DNA from: Candidatus Dadabacteria bacterium RIFCSPHIGHO2_12_FULL_53_21
GTDB taxonomy: Bacteria; Desulfobacterota_D; UBA1144; Nemesobacterales; UBA2774
NCBI GenBank assembly: GCA_001775255.1
Contig: MFCJ01000148.1
Span: forward strand, 1 to 29,623
DNA: 29,623 bases
Direction: 5' to 3'
Position numbers and translations under genes: made by a program. The number at the start of each line of letters is the position of its first letter. The stretch's first letter is position 1. This document shows, piece after piece, positions 1-7,646 of this stretch. Under the pieces are notes generated by a model. That model made no database searches, was not told the origin of the DNA, and was given only the letters and a program-made list of their open reading frames with translations.

Positions 1-71
1 CCGTGGTCCACGTGCCCTATCGTCCCTATGTTCAGGTGCGGCTTAACCCGCGCAAATTTCTCCTTAGACAT
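1..71 (-). CDS. tuf: Elongation factor Tu, N-terminal fragment (cut by left edge)
   Basis: Only the first 23 complete codons lie in the window. They read MSKEKFARVKPHLNIGTIGH followed by VDH, the nearly invariant EF-Tu start leading into the G1 P-loop region (GHVDHGKTT in the family). EF-Tu is the GTPase that carries aminoacyl-tRNA to the ribosome in the cytosol. An excellent ribosome-binding site, AAGGAGGT on the minus strand (83-90), lies 11 bases before the ATG at 69-71. The gene follows four tRNA genes on the same strand, as tufB does in E. coli, so it is probably co-transcribed with them and released by tRNA processing. The rest of the gene is beyond the left edge. Confidence 0.97.
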   Translation of the reverse strand, partial: MSKEKFARVKPHLNIGTIGHVDH

Positions 72-123
72 CGCCTGTTAATACCTCCTTAATGGATTAA
101 CGAACATGTTGTCATGCACAGCA

Positions 124-199
124 TGGAGCCCACGAGCGGACTTGAACCGCTGACCTCATCCTTACCAAGGATGTGCTCTACCGACTGAGCTACGTGGGC
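124..199 (-). tRNA. thrT: tRNA-Thr (anticodon GGT)
   Basis: A 76-nt cloverleaf on the minus strand. The acceptor stem GCCCACG pairs with CGTGGGC, the anticodon loop is TTGGTAA giving anticodon GGT (reads ACC/ACU), the T loop is GTTCAAGTC, and the discriminator is U73. The 3' CCA is encoded (plus-strand TGG at 124-126). It is the last tRNA before tuf, the place of thrT in the E. coli tufB operon. Confidence 0.97.
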
Positions 200-212
200 A
201 TAGAAAGCTATG

Positions 213-286
213 AGCGGGAGACGGGATTCGAACCCGCGACCCTCAGCTTGGAAGGCTGATGCTCTAGCCAACTGAGCTACTCCCGC
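213..286 (-). tRNA. glyT: tRNA-Gly (anticodon TCC)
   Basis: A 74-nt cloverleaf without CCA. The acceptor GCGGGAG pairs with CTCCCGC, the anticodon loop CTTCCAA gives TCC (reads GGA/GGG), and the T arm carries GGTTCGAATCC. The discriminator is U73, typical of tRNA-Gly. The bases after it read CAT, so CCA is not encoded and must be added by nucleotidyltransferase, unlike the two flanking tRNA-Thr genes. Confidence 0.96.
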
Positions 287-365
287 TTTATAAGCATTGC
301 AGCCTGCCTTGAGCTTACTCACCGTTACAAACATCCAGTATGCGCTATTTCCTTTATCAGTTCTC

Positions 366-448
366 TGGGGAGGGCAGGATTTGAACCTACGTAGGCTTGC
401 ACCGGCAGATTTACAGTCTGCTGCTTTTGACCGCTCAGCCACCTCCCC
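366..448 (-). tRNA. tyrU: tRNA-Tyr (anticodon GTA)
   Basis: An 83-nt class II tRNA with a long variable arm, as expected for bacterial tRNA-Tyr. The acceptor GGGGAGG pairs with CCTCCCC, the anticodon loop CTGTAAA gives GTA, the T loop is GTTCAAATC, and the discriminator is A73. The following bases are GAG, so CCA is not encoded. Its position between the Thr(TGT) and Gly(TCC) genes matches tyrU of the E. coli tufB operon. Confidence 0.96.
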
Positions 449-495
449 TCCGAATAATTTGTATATAACTCCCTGTAATTGCAACATTTTTCCTG

Positions 496-570
496 TGGAG
501 CTGGCGAAGGGATTTGAACCCCCGGCCTGCTGATTACAAATCAGCTGCTCTACCACTGAGCTACGCCAGC
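496..570 (-). tRNA. thrU: tRNA-Thr (anticodon TGT)
   Basis: A 75-nt cloverleaf and the first gene of the tRNA-tuf unit. The acceptor GCTGGCG pairs with CGCCAGC, the anticodon loop TTTGTAA gives TGT (reads ACA/ACG), and the T arm is GGTTCAAATCC. The discriminator is U73 and CCA is encoded (TGG on the plus strand at 496-498). It is about 80 bases downstream of a predicted sigma70 promoter. Confidence 0.97.
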
Positions 571-649
571 GTCTATGAATCTATAGCTCCTATGGATTCT
601 CCATTAATATGAAATTAGATAGAATTTGCCCGTCTATATGAAACCACGT

Positions 650-679
650 ATATTAACATGAGAAAGTGAACACTGTCAA
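650..679 (-). promoter_or_regulatory. Predicted sigma70 promoter of the tRNA-tuf operon
   Basis: On the minus strand a perfect -35 box TTGACA (674-679) is followed after 18 bases by TAATAT (650-655, 4 of 6 matches to the -10 consensus). Initiation would be near 643, about 70 bases before the first tRNA. The perfect -35 box and the position in front of stable RNA genes support the call; the one-base-long spacer and imperfect -10 lower it. Confidence 0.6.
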
Positions 680-703
680 GGTAAGGAATTGATTTTAAAT
701 AAA

Positions 704-1183
704 TTAATAGAGCGAAACCATAATTTCCGCTTCCGCAACCTTTGAGCCTTCGACGCTCGCCTCACCCGTGAAGATTATTATCTTCGACCGCATCTTCTGA
801 ATCCTCACATCCATCTTCAGGAGATCGTTCGGGTAAACGGCTTTTCTGAAACGCACTTTCTCGAGTCCGGCCAGGTAAGCCCCCGTCTGTCCTTTGGATA
901 CCCGCTCCTCCGTAAACGACGCGTTATAAAGAACTCCGCCTGCCTGAGCCATCGCTTCCAATATTATCACCCCGGGGACGATCGGACTTCCGGGGAAATG
1001 GCCCTTGAAGAACTCCTCCTCCGGACGGAATTTCCTGACCGCCACGATCCTTGCCCCGCGTTCGAGCTCGAGGACCTCATCGACGAATAGAAACGGGTCC
1101 CTGTGGGGAATATGGGCCTTGATAGATTCTCTATCAATTAAAATTTTCAAGCTGCTCCCGTCTGTAACAGTTCCGTCAAGCAT
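704..1183 (-). CDS. fabZ: 3-hydroxyacyl-ACP dehydratase FabZ
   Basis: A 159-residue cytosolic hotdog-fold enzyme that dehydrates (3R)-hydroxyacyl-ACP in fatty-acid elongation. The signature GHFPGSPIVPGV is present, with catalytic His62 and Glu76 in the central helix (LEAMAQ). The N-terminal IPHRDPFLFVDEV block is typical of FabZ. It is about ten residues longer at the N terminus than many homologues. The start ATG overlaps the stop of skp by one base (TAATG), which indicates translational coupling. It is the last gene of the lysS-lol-bamA-skp run. In related bacteria lpxD precedes and lpxA follows fabZ here; neither is present, and the tRNA promoter begins only about 25 bases past the stop. 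Confidence 0.96.
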   Translation of the reverse strand: MLDGTVTDGSSLKILIDRESIKAHIPHRDPFLFVDEVLELERGARIVAVRKFRPEEEFFKGHFPGSPIVPGVIILEAMAQAGGVLYNASFTEERVSKGQTGAYLAGLEKVRFRKAVYPNDLLKMDVRIQKMRSKIIIFTGEASVEGSKVAEAEIMVSLY

Positions 1184-1692
1184 TAGTTCTTGGCGTCGTA
1201 TGCCTGTATAACCTTCTGGGTTAAATCGATAGACGGAATTGAGAAAATGACACCGCCTTCGGTCTTTTCGATAATGATGGTATAGCCCTCGGAGGTGCCG
1301 ATAGACTGGAGTATGCCATCGAGATCCTTTAATATTTTCTCCAGAAGCTCGTAGTCCTTCCTCTGGAGCTCGTCCCTGAAGTCAGCCCTCGATCTCTGAA
1401 GGTCTTTATCGAGACGATCGATCTGCTCCGCTTTCTGCTTTCTCGTAGTTTCGTTCATAACGGGTCCGTTCTGAATGAACTCGTTTTTCAGCGCTTCGAG
1501 CTGGGCGTTCTTGCTCTCGATGATCTGCTGCTTCTGTTTGAACTCGGCCTCAAATGCGGATTTCGCAGCCTTACCCGCCTTCGAATTCGCTATAACCATC
1601 TGTAAATCAATAACACCAATCTTGTTCGCCTGTGAATAAGAAACAACAGGTGTCAGCAACAATAAACCTAACACAAGTAACAATACCCTCAT
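1183..1692 (-). CDS. skp: Skp/OmpH-family periplasmic chaperone
   Basis: A 169-residue protein with a cleavable signal peptide (positive start, then a leucine-rich stretch to about residue 18, and an SYSQA cleavage region). The mature part begins KIGVIDLQMVIANSKAGKAA, characteristic of the Skp/OmpH N-terminal strand, followed by a long charged coiled coil (about residues 50-130) and a C-terminal return strand. Skp trimers hold unfolded outer-membrane proteins in the periplasm and deliver them to BamA, whose gene lies immediately upstream (20-base gap). A strong ribosome-binding site, AAGGAGGT, precedes the ATG. The annotation rests on the coiled-coil architecture, the signal peptide and the classic bamA-skp neighbourhood. 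Confidence 0.93.
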   Translation of the reverse strand: MRVLLLVLGLLLLTPVVSYSQANKIGVIDLQMVIANSKAGKAAKSAFEAEFKQKQQIIESKNAQLEALKNEFIQNGPVMNETTRKQKAEQIDRLDKDLQRSRADFRDELQRKDYELLEKILKDLDGILQSIGTSEGYTIIIEKTEGGVIFSIPSIDLTQKVIQAYDAKN

Positions 1693-1712
1693 TTCTTATA
1701 CCTCCTTAAAAT

Positions 1713-4133
1713 TTAGAATAATGTTCCAATAGTAAACTGGATTTCGTAAGGATCCTCGCCGGGCAGTTTGTCTCCGAGCGGGAACCCCACTTCGAGTCTC
1801 AGCGGACCGAGCGGAGATACCCATCTCATGCCGATGCCCACGTCCTTTCTCAGGTTGTTCGGGTTTATAGTCACGTCCTGCCCGTCGTTAAACGCATCTC
1901 CCATGTCGAAGAATACCGCCCCTTTCAACCCCGCCGAAGGCAGGATCGGAAAGATATAGTCGACCGAAAACAGGAGTTCCTGAACGCCTCCGATTATTAC
2001 GAAGCTGCCGTCAGCGGCAGGAACCCTCGGGCCCACCCTTCTGAAGCCGTACCCCCTGAGCGTATTCGGCCCGCCGAGGAAGAAGCGCTCGCCGACTACG
2101 AGGTCGTTGCCGTTGTTCCTGAAATCGATCACTCCGTATGTCCCCCTTACCGTCAATACCGTACCGAGCCATAAGGGGAACCACTGCCTCGATGATACAG
2201 TATATTTAATAAAATCGGTATTTCCACCCAGCGGACCGCCCGCGAACTCGACTTCCGTTTCACTCAGGTTTCCGGCGCTCGGGTCGAGCAGATTATTTCT
2301 CGAATCCCAGACCAGACCGAAACCGACGCTGCTGATCGTCTGTTTCGACCTGGTAATAATAAGTCTCGCGTTCTCGTCTATATCGCCGATCTTCACGTCT
2401 TCGAGTCTGTACGTTATATTGCCCCTCAGGTCTCTCCAGAGGTATCTGCCGACTGTTAAACTTCCGCCGAACGAGCTCCTGTCGAAATCCCTGAACTGCC
2501 TGTCGGTCCTGAACCCGAGGACATCGAGAGTGAAGTCGGTGTCGAGGAAGTGCGGGTCCTGATAATTTACATAAAAAAGCTGTGTGACACCGCCTATTTG
2601 CGCGTTCAAAGTAAGCCTCTTCCCATATCCGAAAAGGTTGGCTTCCTGTATCTGGCCCGCAAAAATGAAGGTCTCGACAGAGCTGAACCCTCCGGCGATG
2701 CTGAAGAACCCGGTGGGCTTCTCTTCGACCTTTACCTTAACATCGATCTGATCCTCGGTGCCGGGGACCCTGTCCGTAGCGACCTCCACGTTGTCCTCGA
2801 AGAAACCGAGCCTCGTGACCCTCGATTTAATAGCCTGAACCTCCGTGGCGTTGAATAACTGATCTTCCTCGATGGGTATTTCTCTCCTGATAACCTTATC
2901 TCTCGTCCTGGTGTTTCCGACTATATCGATTTGCCGCACGTATACTTCGGGCCCTTTTTCAATTCTGAACTGTACCGCTACTGTCAGTTCCTGCCTGCTG
3001 AGCTTGAATGCGGGCTCCACGTTGGCGAACGCGTATCCCTTGTCGCCGTAAAAAGTCGTCAGCCCCGCTATGTCCTGGGCAAGGAGGCTCCCCCTGAAGA
3101 TTTCCCCGCTTTTGAGTTTGAGGGTCGCGCGAAGCTCCTCTTCGGGCACTATCATATCCCCGACGAAAGAGAGATCGCTGACTTTATACTGATCGCCCTC
3201 GTCAATTTTAAAGGTAATTATATAACCCTTTTCCTCATCGCTATATACTATTTCGGGCTTGCTTACCTTTATGTCGAGAAACCCATTGTCGATATACGTT
3301 ACCCTTATCCTCTCGGAATCATTATCGATTTCCTGAGGGTTGTAGAGACCCTTTTTCGAAATGAAGGAGAACATGCCCTTTGGTTTGGAATATAAGCCCT
3401 TCTTCACTATTTTGGTCTTCAGCTTTTCGTTCCCGACGAATATTACCTTCTTTATATAGGCCTTCTTACCCTCTTGTATTTCGTATGTGACGCTTACCGT
3501 CCCCTCCCCCTCGGGCTCGATGCTGTAATCGACCACCGTTCCTACTAGTCCGCTTTGAGCGTAAAGGGCGCTTATGGCCTCCTGGCTCTGCTTGACCTTA
3601 CTGAGGTCTATAATCCGGCCTTCCTTGACGTCTATGACCTCAAGAATCTTATCGCTCTTTATGTCCTTGTTTCCCCTGATTCTGAGGTCGGCGACTACGG
3701 GCTTTTCCTTCACCTTATAAATGAGGATTATTCCCCCAGGGGTCTTTTCGGTGTCGGCCGATACGTCCTCGAAGTTTCCGAGTTTATAAAGCTTCTTTAT
3801 ATCCTCCCTGACGGTCGCAGCCGAGAAAGGCTCGCCTACCTTCGAAGAAATATTAAGCCCTATCAGCTCCGTTTCCACTCGGAGGTTACCTTCTATTTTT
3901 ATCTGGATTATCTTGTCCTGCTCCTGAGCAGCCGGCGGCTGTGGGGTCTCCCCGCTCCCGGCGGCGCCGTCCTCGGGCCCCTTGACAGTATCCGCGGCAG
4001 GGGGGGTCTCCTTAATGCCCGCGTCCTGTCCCGATGCGTATTCCCAGCATAACGAGCTCAGGAACAGCAGCAGAGCGACCGCAATAACCGTTCGTCCCGT
4101 CTTTAAGTTAATTGACATCGACAATTTTCCCAT
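1713..4133 (-). CDS. bamA: Outer-membrane protein assembly factor BamA
   Basis: An 806-residue outer-membrane beta-barrel that inserts other barrels into the outer membrane. It has an N-terminal signal peptide, then a proline/glutamate/alanine-rich spacer (about residues 36-70), then five POTRA repeats (about 72-480, with repeated motifs such as IEGNLRVE, IRGNKDIKS, FVGNEKL and IVGNTRTRDKV), and a C-terminal barrel (about 490-806). The barrel contains NTLRGYGFRRVGPR, which matches the conserved VRGF/Y lid-lock motif, and the chain ends in phenylalanine as barrel proteins do. The gene overlaps the end of lolD by 26 bases; a start at the internal ATG (4118) would shorten it by five residues and give an equally good signal peptide. 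No strong ribosome-binding site is seen for either start. Confidence 0.97.
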   Translation of the reverse strand: MGKLSMSINLKTGRTVIAVALLLFLSSLCWEYASGQDAGIKETPPAADTVKGPEDGAAGSGETPQPPAAQEQDKIIQIKIEGNLRVETELIGLNISSKVGEPFSAATVREDIKKLYKLGNFEDVSADTEKTPGGIILIYKVKEKPVVADLRIRGNKDIKSDKILEVIDVKEGRIIDLSKVKQSQEAISALYAQSGLVGTVVDYSIEPEGEGTVSVTYEIQEGKKAYIKKVIFVGNEKLKTKIVKKGLYSKPKGMFSFISKKGLYNPQEIDNDSERIRVTYIDNGFLDIKVSKPEIVYSDEEKGYIITFKIDEGDQYKVSDLSFVGDMIVPEEELRATLKLKSGEIFRGSLLAQDIAGLTTFYGDKGYAFANVEPAFKLSRQELTVAVQFRIEKGPEVYVRQIDIVGNTRTRDKVIRREIPIEEDQLFNATEVQAIKSRVTRLGFFEDNVEVATDRVPGTEDQIDVKVKVEEKPTGFFSIAGGFSSVETFIFAGQIQEANLFGYGKRLTLNAQIGGVTQLFYVNYQDPHFLDTDFTLDVLGFRTDRQFRDFDRSSFGGSLTVGRYLWRDLRGNITYRLEDVKIGDIDENARLIITRSKQTISSVGFGLVWDSRNNLLDPSAGNLSETEVEFAGGPLGGNTDFIKYTVSSRQWFPLWLGTVLTVRGTYGVIDFRNNGNDLVVGERFFLGGPNTLRGYGFRRVGPRVPAADGSFVIIGGVQELLFSVDYIFPILPSAGLKGAVFFDMGDAFNDGQDVTINPNNLRKDVGIGMRWVSPLGPLRLEVGFPLGDKLPGEDPYEIQFTIGTLF

Positions 4134-4782
4134 CGGAAAGTCTGATTCTCCTGTTGAGCCGCCTGGTGATTTCCTGATTGTGCGTAACCAGCACCGATGT
4201 TATCCCGTATTCCTTATTGAGCATCATAAACAAGTCGACAATAGACGCGCCCGTATCCAGATCGAGGTTCCCGGTCGGCTCGTCCGCCAGTATAACTTTG
4301 GGCTTCAAAACCACAGCCCTGGCGATCGCGACCCTCTGCTGCTCCCCGCCCGACAACTCTCCCGGACGGTGTTCCACTCTGTGCTCCAAACCCACCCTCT
4401 TCAGGACATCGAGCGACATCTCTCGCGCGCGGGCCGTGCTCAGGCCGTTAATGAGACACGGCATCATTACGTTCTCAAGTGCGGTGAACTCAGGGAGCAG
4501 ATAATGGAACTGGAAGACAAAACCTATTTCCCTGTTCCTGAATGACGCAAGCTCGCTGTCGTTCTGCTTGAATACATTGATGTCTCCGTAATGCACCTCT
4601 CCCGCGGACGGCTGGTCGAGTGTACCTAAAATATGCAACAGAGTGCTTTTCCCCGATCCCGATACACCGATTATCGCAAGCATTTCCCCGTCCGATATGT
4701 CAAGATCAATTCCCTTAAGAGCCTCTACCCGACCACCATCGGTCTCAAACACCTTCCATAGACCTCGTACTCGAATCTCCAT
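4108..4782 (-). CDS. lolD: Lipoprotein-releasing ABC transporter, ATP-binding subunit LolD
   Basis: A 224-residue ABC ATPase. The Walker A motif GVSGSGKST is at residues 39-47, the Q-loop Gln at 91, the signature LSGGEQ at 143-148, Walker B VILADEP at 163-169 and the H-loop His at 201. The sequence resembles the MacB/LolD/FtsE subfamily throughout (for example FQFHYLLPEFTALENVMMP). LolD powers extraction of mature lipoproteins from the inner membrane for transfer to LolA. The start lies three bases after the stop of the LolC/E permease gene, and bamA follows with an overlap, so the three form one outer-membrane biogenesis unit. Confidence 0.95.
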   Translation of the reverse strand: MEIRVRGLWKVFETDGGRVEALKGIDLDISDGEMLAIIGVSGSGKSTLLHILGTLDQPSAGEVHYGDINVFKQNDSELASFRNREIGFVFQFHYLLPEFTALENVMMPCLINGLSTARAREMSLDVLKRVGLEHRVEHRPGELSGGEQQRVAIARAVVLKPKVILADEPTGNLDLDTGASIVDLFMMLNKEYGITSVLVTHNQEITRRLNRRIRLSDGKIVDVN

Positions 4783-4785
4783 TCT

Positions 4786-6096
4786 TCACTCATACCTCAG
4801 TGCCTCTATAGGATCTTTTCGAGACGCCTGGAATGACGGATACAATGTTGCGATAAAACATATCAATATGCTGCAGAATGCCACCGTTAGAAAATAAAAC
4901 GGTTCAATTTTAACTGGAAACTCGGAAATAGGATAGACATTATTATCAAAAGGAATCAGTTTCCTTATAGTTTCACTGGTTTTGAGCATGTAACAGATAC
5001 CGTAGCCCGAGAGACTGCCGAGGAGTGTCCCGACGATACCTATGATCATCCCGTCTATGACGAAGATCTTCAATATCCCGTTCCTGGTCGCCCCCATCGC
5101 GCGAAGGATGGCTATGTCTCTGCCCTTCTCCATCACGACCATGGTCAGCGCGCTTACAATATCGAGCGCCGCAACGAGTATAATCAGACCCAAAAAGATA
5201 GCTATCGCTATCCTCTCCAGCCTGAGGGCCTTGAAGAGGCTTTTATTGACTTCTTCCCAGTTCCTCGTGTAATAAGGGAAGCCCAATATAGAGGCTAGCT
5301 CCGCGCTCATGCCCTTCGCATCGTAAATATCCCTGACCTTGACCTCCACACCGGAAACCTCGCCGCTCATGTCGAAAAAGTCCATGGCGTCCTTGAGGTC
5401 GACATAGGAAATCGACGAATCGTACTCGATCATACCGTAATCGAATACGCCGACCACTTCAAATTTCTTTACCTTGGCGGTAGCCCCGAAAGGCCCCATC
5501 TTCCCGAACGGCGAGACGAGGCTCACCTGGTCCCCCTCCATTACCCCGAGCGTGTTCGCGAGCTCCTTGCCGAGCAGTATCGGCGGTTTCCCCGATTCGG
5601 TTTCCGTAACCAGTTTATTGAGCACCTCCTTTCCCATCTTGGAGAGCTGCTCGTCGGATATCCTCTTCTTGTCGGGGTTCTTACTCCCTAGTACGCCCCT
5701 CCCCAGGGCCTGCTCGATATTCGTAACAGTGCCCGCCGTCCCGGGGTCTATTCCCCTTACGACGGAGCCCGACACGTTATTCTCGCTCGCCATCATCCCC
5801 TGGCCGTATATAAAGGGGCTTGCCCCGAGGATTCCGGGGAATTTACGGGTCTCGTCCTCTATTTTGGAAAAATCCTTCATGGGGCCGTCGTAGCTCAGTA
5901 CCACTATATGGGAGCTTACGCCCAGTATCTTCTCCCTGAGCTCCTCCTCGAACCCCCCCATGACCGAGAGGACCACGTTCAGGGCCATTACCCCGATTAT
6001 CACACCCAGGACCGAGATCAGCCCGATGATAGAGGCAAACTTCTGTTTACGCCTGGAGCTCAGGTACCTGAGCCCGATAAAAAATTCGTATTTCAT
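4786..6096 (-). CDS. Lipoprotein-releasing ABC transporter permease (LolC/LolE family)
   Basis: A 436-residue inner-membrane permease. One transmembrane helix near the N terminus (about residues 23-50, IGLISVLGVIIGVMALNVVL) is followed by a large periplasmic MacB-like domain (about 50-290) and three C-terminal helices of the FtsX domain (about 292-320, 340-370 and 395-420). The start MKYEFFIGLRYLSSRRKQKF is characteristic of LolC/E. Only one permease gene is present; many bacteria outside Gammaproteobacteria have a single homodimeric permease (sometimes called LolF) in place of the LolC-LolE pair, which would fit here. The ATG overlaps the lysS stop by four bases (ATGA), so it is translationally coupled. 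Confidence 0.94.
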   Translation of the reverse strand: MKYEFFIGLRYLSSRRKQKFASIIGLISVLGVIIGVMALNVVLSVMGGFEEELREKILGVSSHIVVLSYDGPMKDFSKIEDETRKFPGILGASPFIYGQGMMASENNVSGSVVRGIDPGTAGTVTNIEQALGRGVLGSKNPDKKRISDEQLSKMGKEVLNKLVTETESGKPPILLGKELANTLGVMEGDQVSLVSPFGKMGPFGATAKVKKFEVVGVFDYGMIEYDSSISYVDLKDAMDFFDMSGEVSGVEVKVRDIYDAKGMSAELASILGFPYYTRNWEEVNKSLFKALRLERIAIAIFLGLIILVAALDIVSALTMVVMEKGRDIAILRAMGATRNGILKIFVIDGMIIGIVGTLLGSLSGYGICYMLKTSETIRKLIPFDNNVYPISEFPVKIEPFYFLTVAFCSILICFIATLYPSFQASRKDPIEALRYE

Positions 6097-7556
6097 TCCG
6101 GCCTTAGATGGGGAAAGAAAATGACTTCCCTTATGGAAGGTGAGTTTGTAAAAAGCATAACGAGACGGTCTATACCTATGCCCGCTCCCGCGGTCGGGGG
6201 CATTCCGTGCTCGAGAGCCGTAACGAAGTCTTCGTCCATTTCATGCACTTCTTCTTCTCCCTTTAATTTGAGGTCGAGCTGGCTCAGGAACCTTTCCTTC
6301 TGGTCGATCGGGTCATTCAGCTCGGAGAAAGCGTTCGCGATCTCCCTCCCGAAGATATATAGTTCGAACCTGTCCGTAATATCGGGATCGGCTTCGTTCT
6401 TCCTGGCCAGCGGAGAGACATCGAGCGGAAAACCGTATACGAAAGCGGGGTTCCCGAGCTCTTCGCCGGTTAACAACTCAAAGGTTTCAACGATCGCCTT
6501 GCCCCTTATCCCTTTATGATCGATACCGAGGGAACGGGCTTTCTCAAAAAGCTTCGCGTCGTCCGAAAGGACTTCTTTACCCAGGGTTTTTTCGAGGTGC
6601 TCGAAAATGTTTATCCTCTTCCAGGGGCGGGTCATGTCGATCTCGGAGCCGCTGTATTCAAAGACGAGCGAGCCTTTAATTTCGTGAGCCAGGAAGCATA
6701 TAAGCTCTTCGATCAGGTCCATAAGGTCTTCGTACGTGGCGTAGGCCTGATAGAACTCTATCATAGTGAATTCGGGGTTGTGCTGCGTCGAAACCCCTTC
6801 GTTCCTGAAAGTCCTTCCGATCTCGTAAACCCTTTCAATCCCCCCGATCACGAGTCGTTTAAGGTAGAGCTCGGGAGCGATCCTCAGGTAGAGGTCCATA
6901 CCGAGCGCATTGTGGTGTGTCTCGAAGGGACGCGCGGCCGCCCCGCCGGCGATGGGTTGGAGGATCGGGGTTTCAACCTCGATGAAATCCCTCTGATCCA
7001 GAAACATTCTTATGAGTTTAATAATCCGGCTTCTTGTAAGAAATATTTCCTTGATTTCCGGGTTCGAAATGAGGTCTAGATAACGCTGACGGTACCTGGC
7101 CTCGACATCCTTGAGTCCGTGCCACTTCTCGGGGAGCGGGTGGAGCGTTTTCGTGAGGAGCTTGAATTCCTTTACGTTTACGGTCAGCTCGCCGGTTCTC
7201 GTCTTGAAGAGGTTTCCTCTGATTCCGATGAAGTCGCCCAGGTCCACATACTTCTTAAAAAATTTGTGGCTGTCCTCACCTACGACGTCCGTTTTCAAAT
7301 ATCCCTGCATCTTCCCGGATCTGTCCGCTATATGAAAGAAAATACTCTTTCCGAAGTCCCTCAGCCCGACGACCCTGCCTGCCAGTGAGTAGTCCTCATT
7401 CCGGCTTTCAAGCTCGTTTGCGGGAGTCTCTCCGAATTTCGATATCAGCCCGCCTGCGAGAATATCGGGCTTATAACCGTTCGCGAACGGGTTGACGCCT
7501 AAGGTTCTCAATTCATTAAGCTTTTCTTTTCTCTGCTCGAACTGATCGTTGTCCAT
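6093..7556 (-). CDS. lysS: Lysyl-tRNA synthetase, class II
   Basis: A 487-residue cytosolic enzyme that charges tRNA-Lys. The N-terminal anticodon-binding OB fold covers about residues 40-145. The catalytic domain shows class II motif 2 (YEIGRTFRNEG...FTMIEFYQAYATYED) and motif 3 (GAGIGIDRLVMLFTNSPSIR) near the C terminus, and the chain ends FFPHLRPE as is usual for LysRS. Length is normal for the bacterial enzyme. It is the first gene of the lysS-lol-bamA-skp-fabZ run, a neighbourhood common in deltaproteobacteria-like genomes. No Shine-Dalgarno is visible upstream of the ATG (see the promoter entry at 7571-7599). Confidence 0.97.
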   Translation of the reverse strand: MDNDQFEQRKEKLNELRTLGVNPFANGYKPDILAGGLISKFGETPANELESRNEDYSLAGRVVGLRDFGKSIFFHIADRSGKMQGYLKTDVVGEDSHKFFKKYVDLGDFIGIRGNLFKTRTGELTVNVKEFKLLTKTLHPLPEKWHGLKDVEARYRQRYLDLISNPEIKEIFLTRSRIIKLIRMFLDQRDFIEVETPILQPIAGGAAARPFETHHNALGMDLYLRIAPELYLKRLVIGGIERVYEIGRTFRNEGVSTQHNPEFTMIEFYQAYATYEDLMDLIEELICFLAHEIKGSLVFEYSGSEIDMTRPWKRINIFEHLEKTLGKEVLSDDAKLFEKARSLGIDHKGIRGKAIVETFELLTGEELGNPAFVYGFPLDVSPLARKNEADPDITDRFELYIFGREIANAFSELNDPIDQKERFLSQLDLKLKGEEEVHEMDEDFVTALEHGMPPTAGAGIGIDRLVMLFTNSPSIREVIFFPHLRPE

Positions 7557-7570
7557 GGTTAAAGTTAAAG

Positions 7571-7599
7571 GTTCTACCCCAAAAGGAGTTTATCGTCAA
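7571..7599 (-). promoter_or_regulatory. Possible sigma70 promoter upstream of lysS
   Basis: On the minus strand TTGACG (7594-7599) is followed after 17 bases by TAGAAC (7571-7576). The -35 matches 5 of 6 and the -10 matches 4 of 6 consensus bases. It would start transcription about 8 bases before the lysS ATG, giving an almost leaderless mRNA, consistent with the lack of a ribosome-binding site but unusual enough that the call is tentative. Confidence 0.4.
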
Positions 7600-7646
7600 G
7601 CTGATGCATGCTCTATATGAAAACGGGATAAGGTCCGGGGAATTGC

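Noticed and set aside
297..533. A 78-codon plus-strand frame antisense to tRNA-Tyr and the 3' part of tRNA-Thr(TGT)
   Set aside because: It is antisense to stable RNA genes, has no ribosome-binding site, and the protein is typical of translated tRNA (GGQDLNLRR).
89..556. A 155-codon open frame on the minus strand across the tRNA cluster
   Set aside because: It runs straight through four tRNA genes and its protein shows the usual translated-tRNA pattern (for example VAQLARASAF, GRGFESRLP), so it is an artefact.
2107..4545. Several long plus-strand frames of 100-190 codons opposite bamA and lolD
   Set aside because: They lie wholly antisense to well-supported genes, show no recognisable domains, and reflect the GC-biased third position of the real genes.
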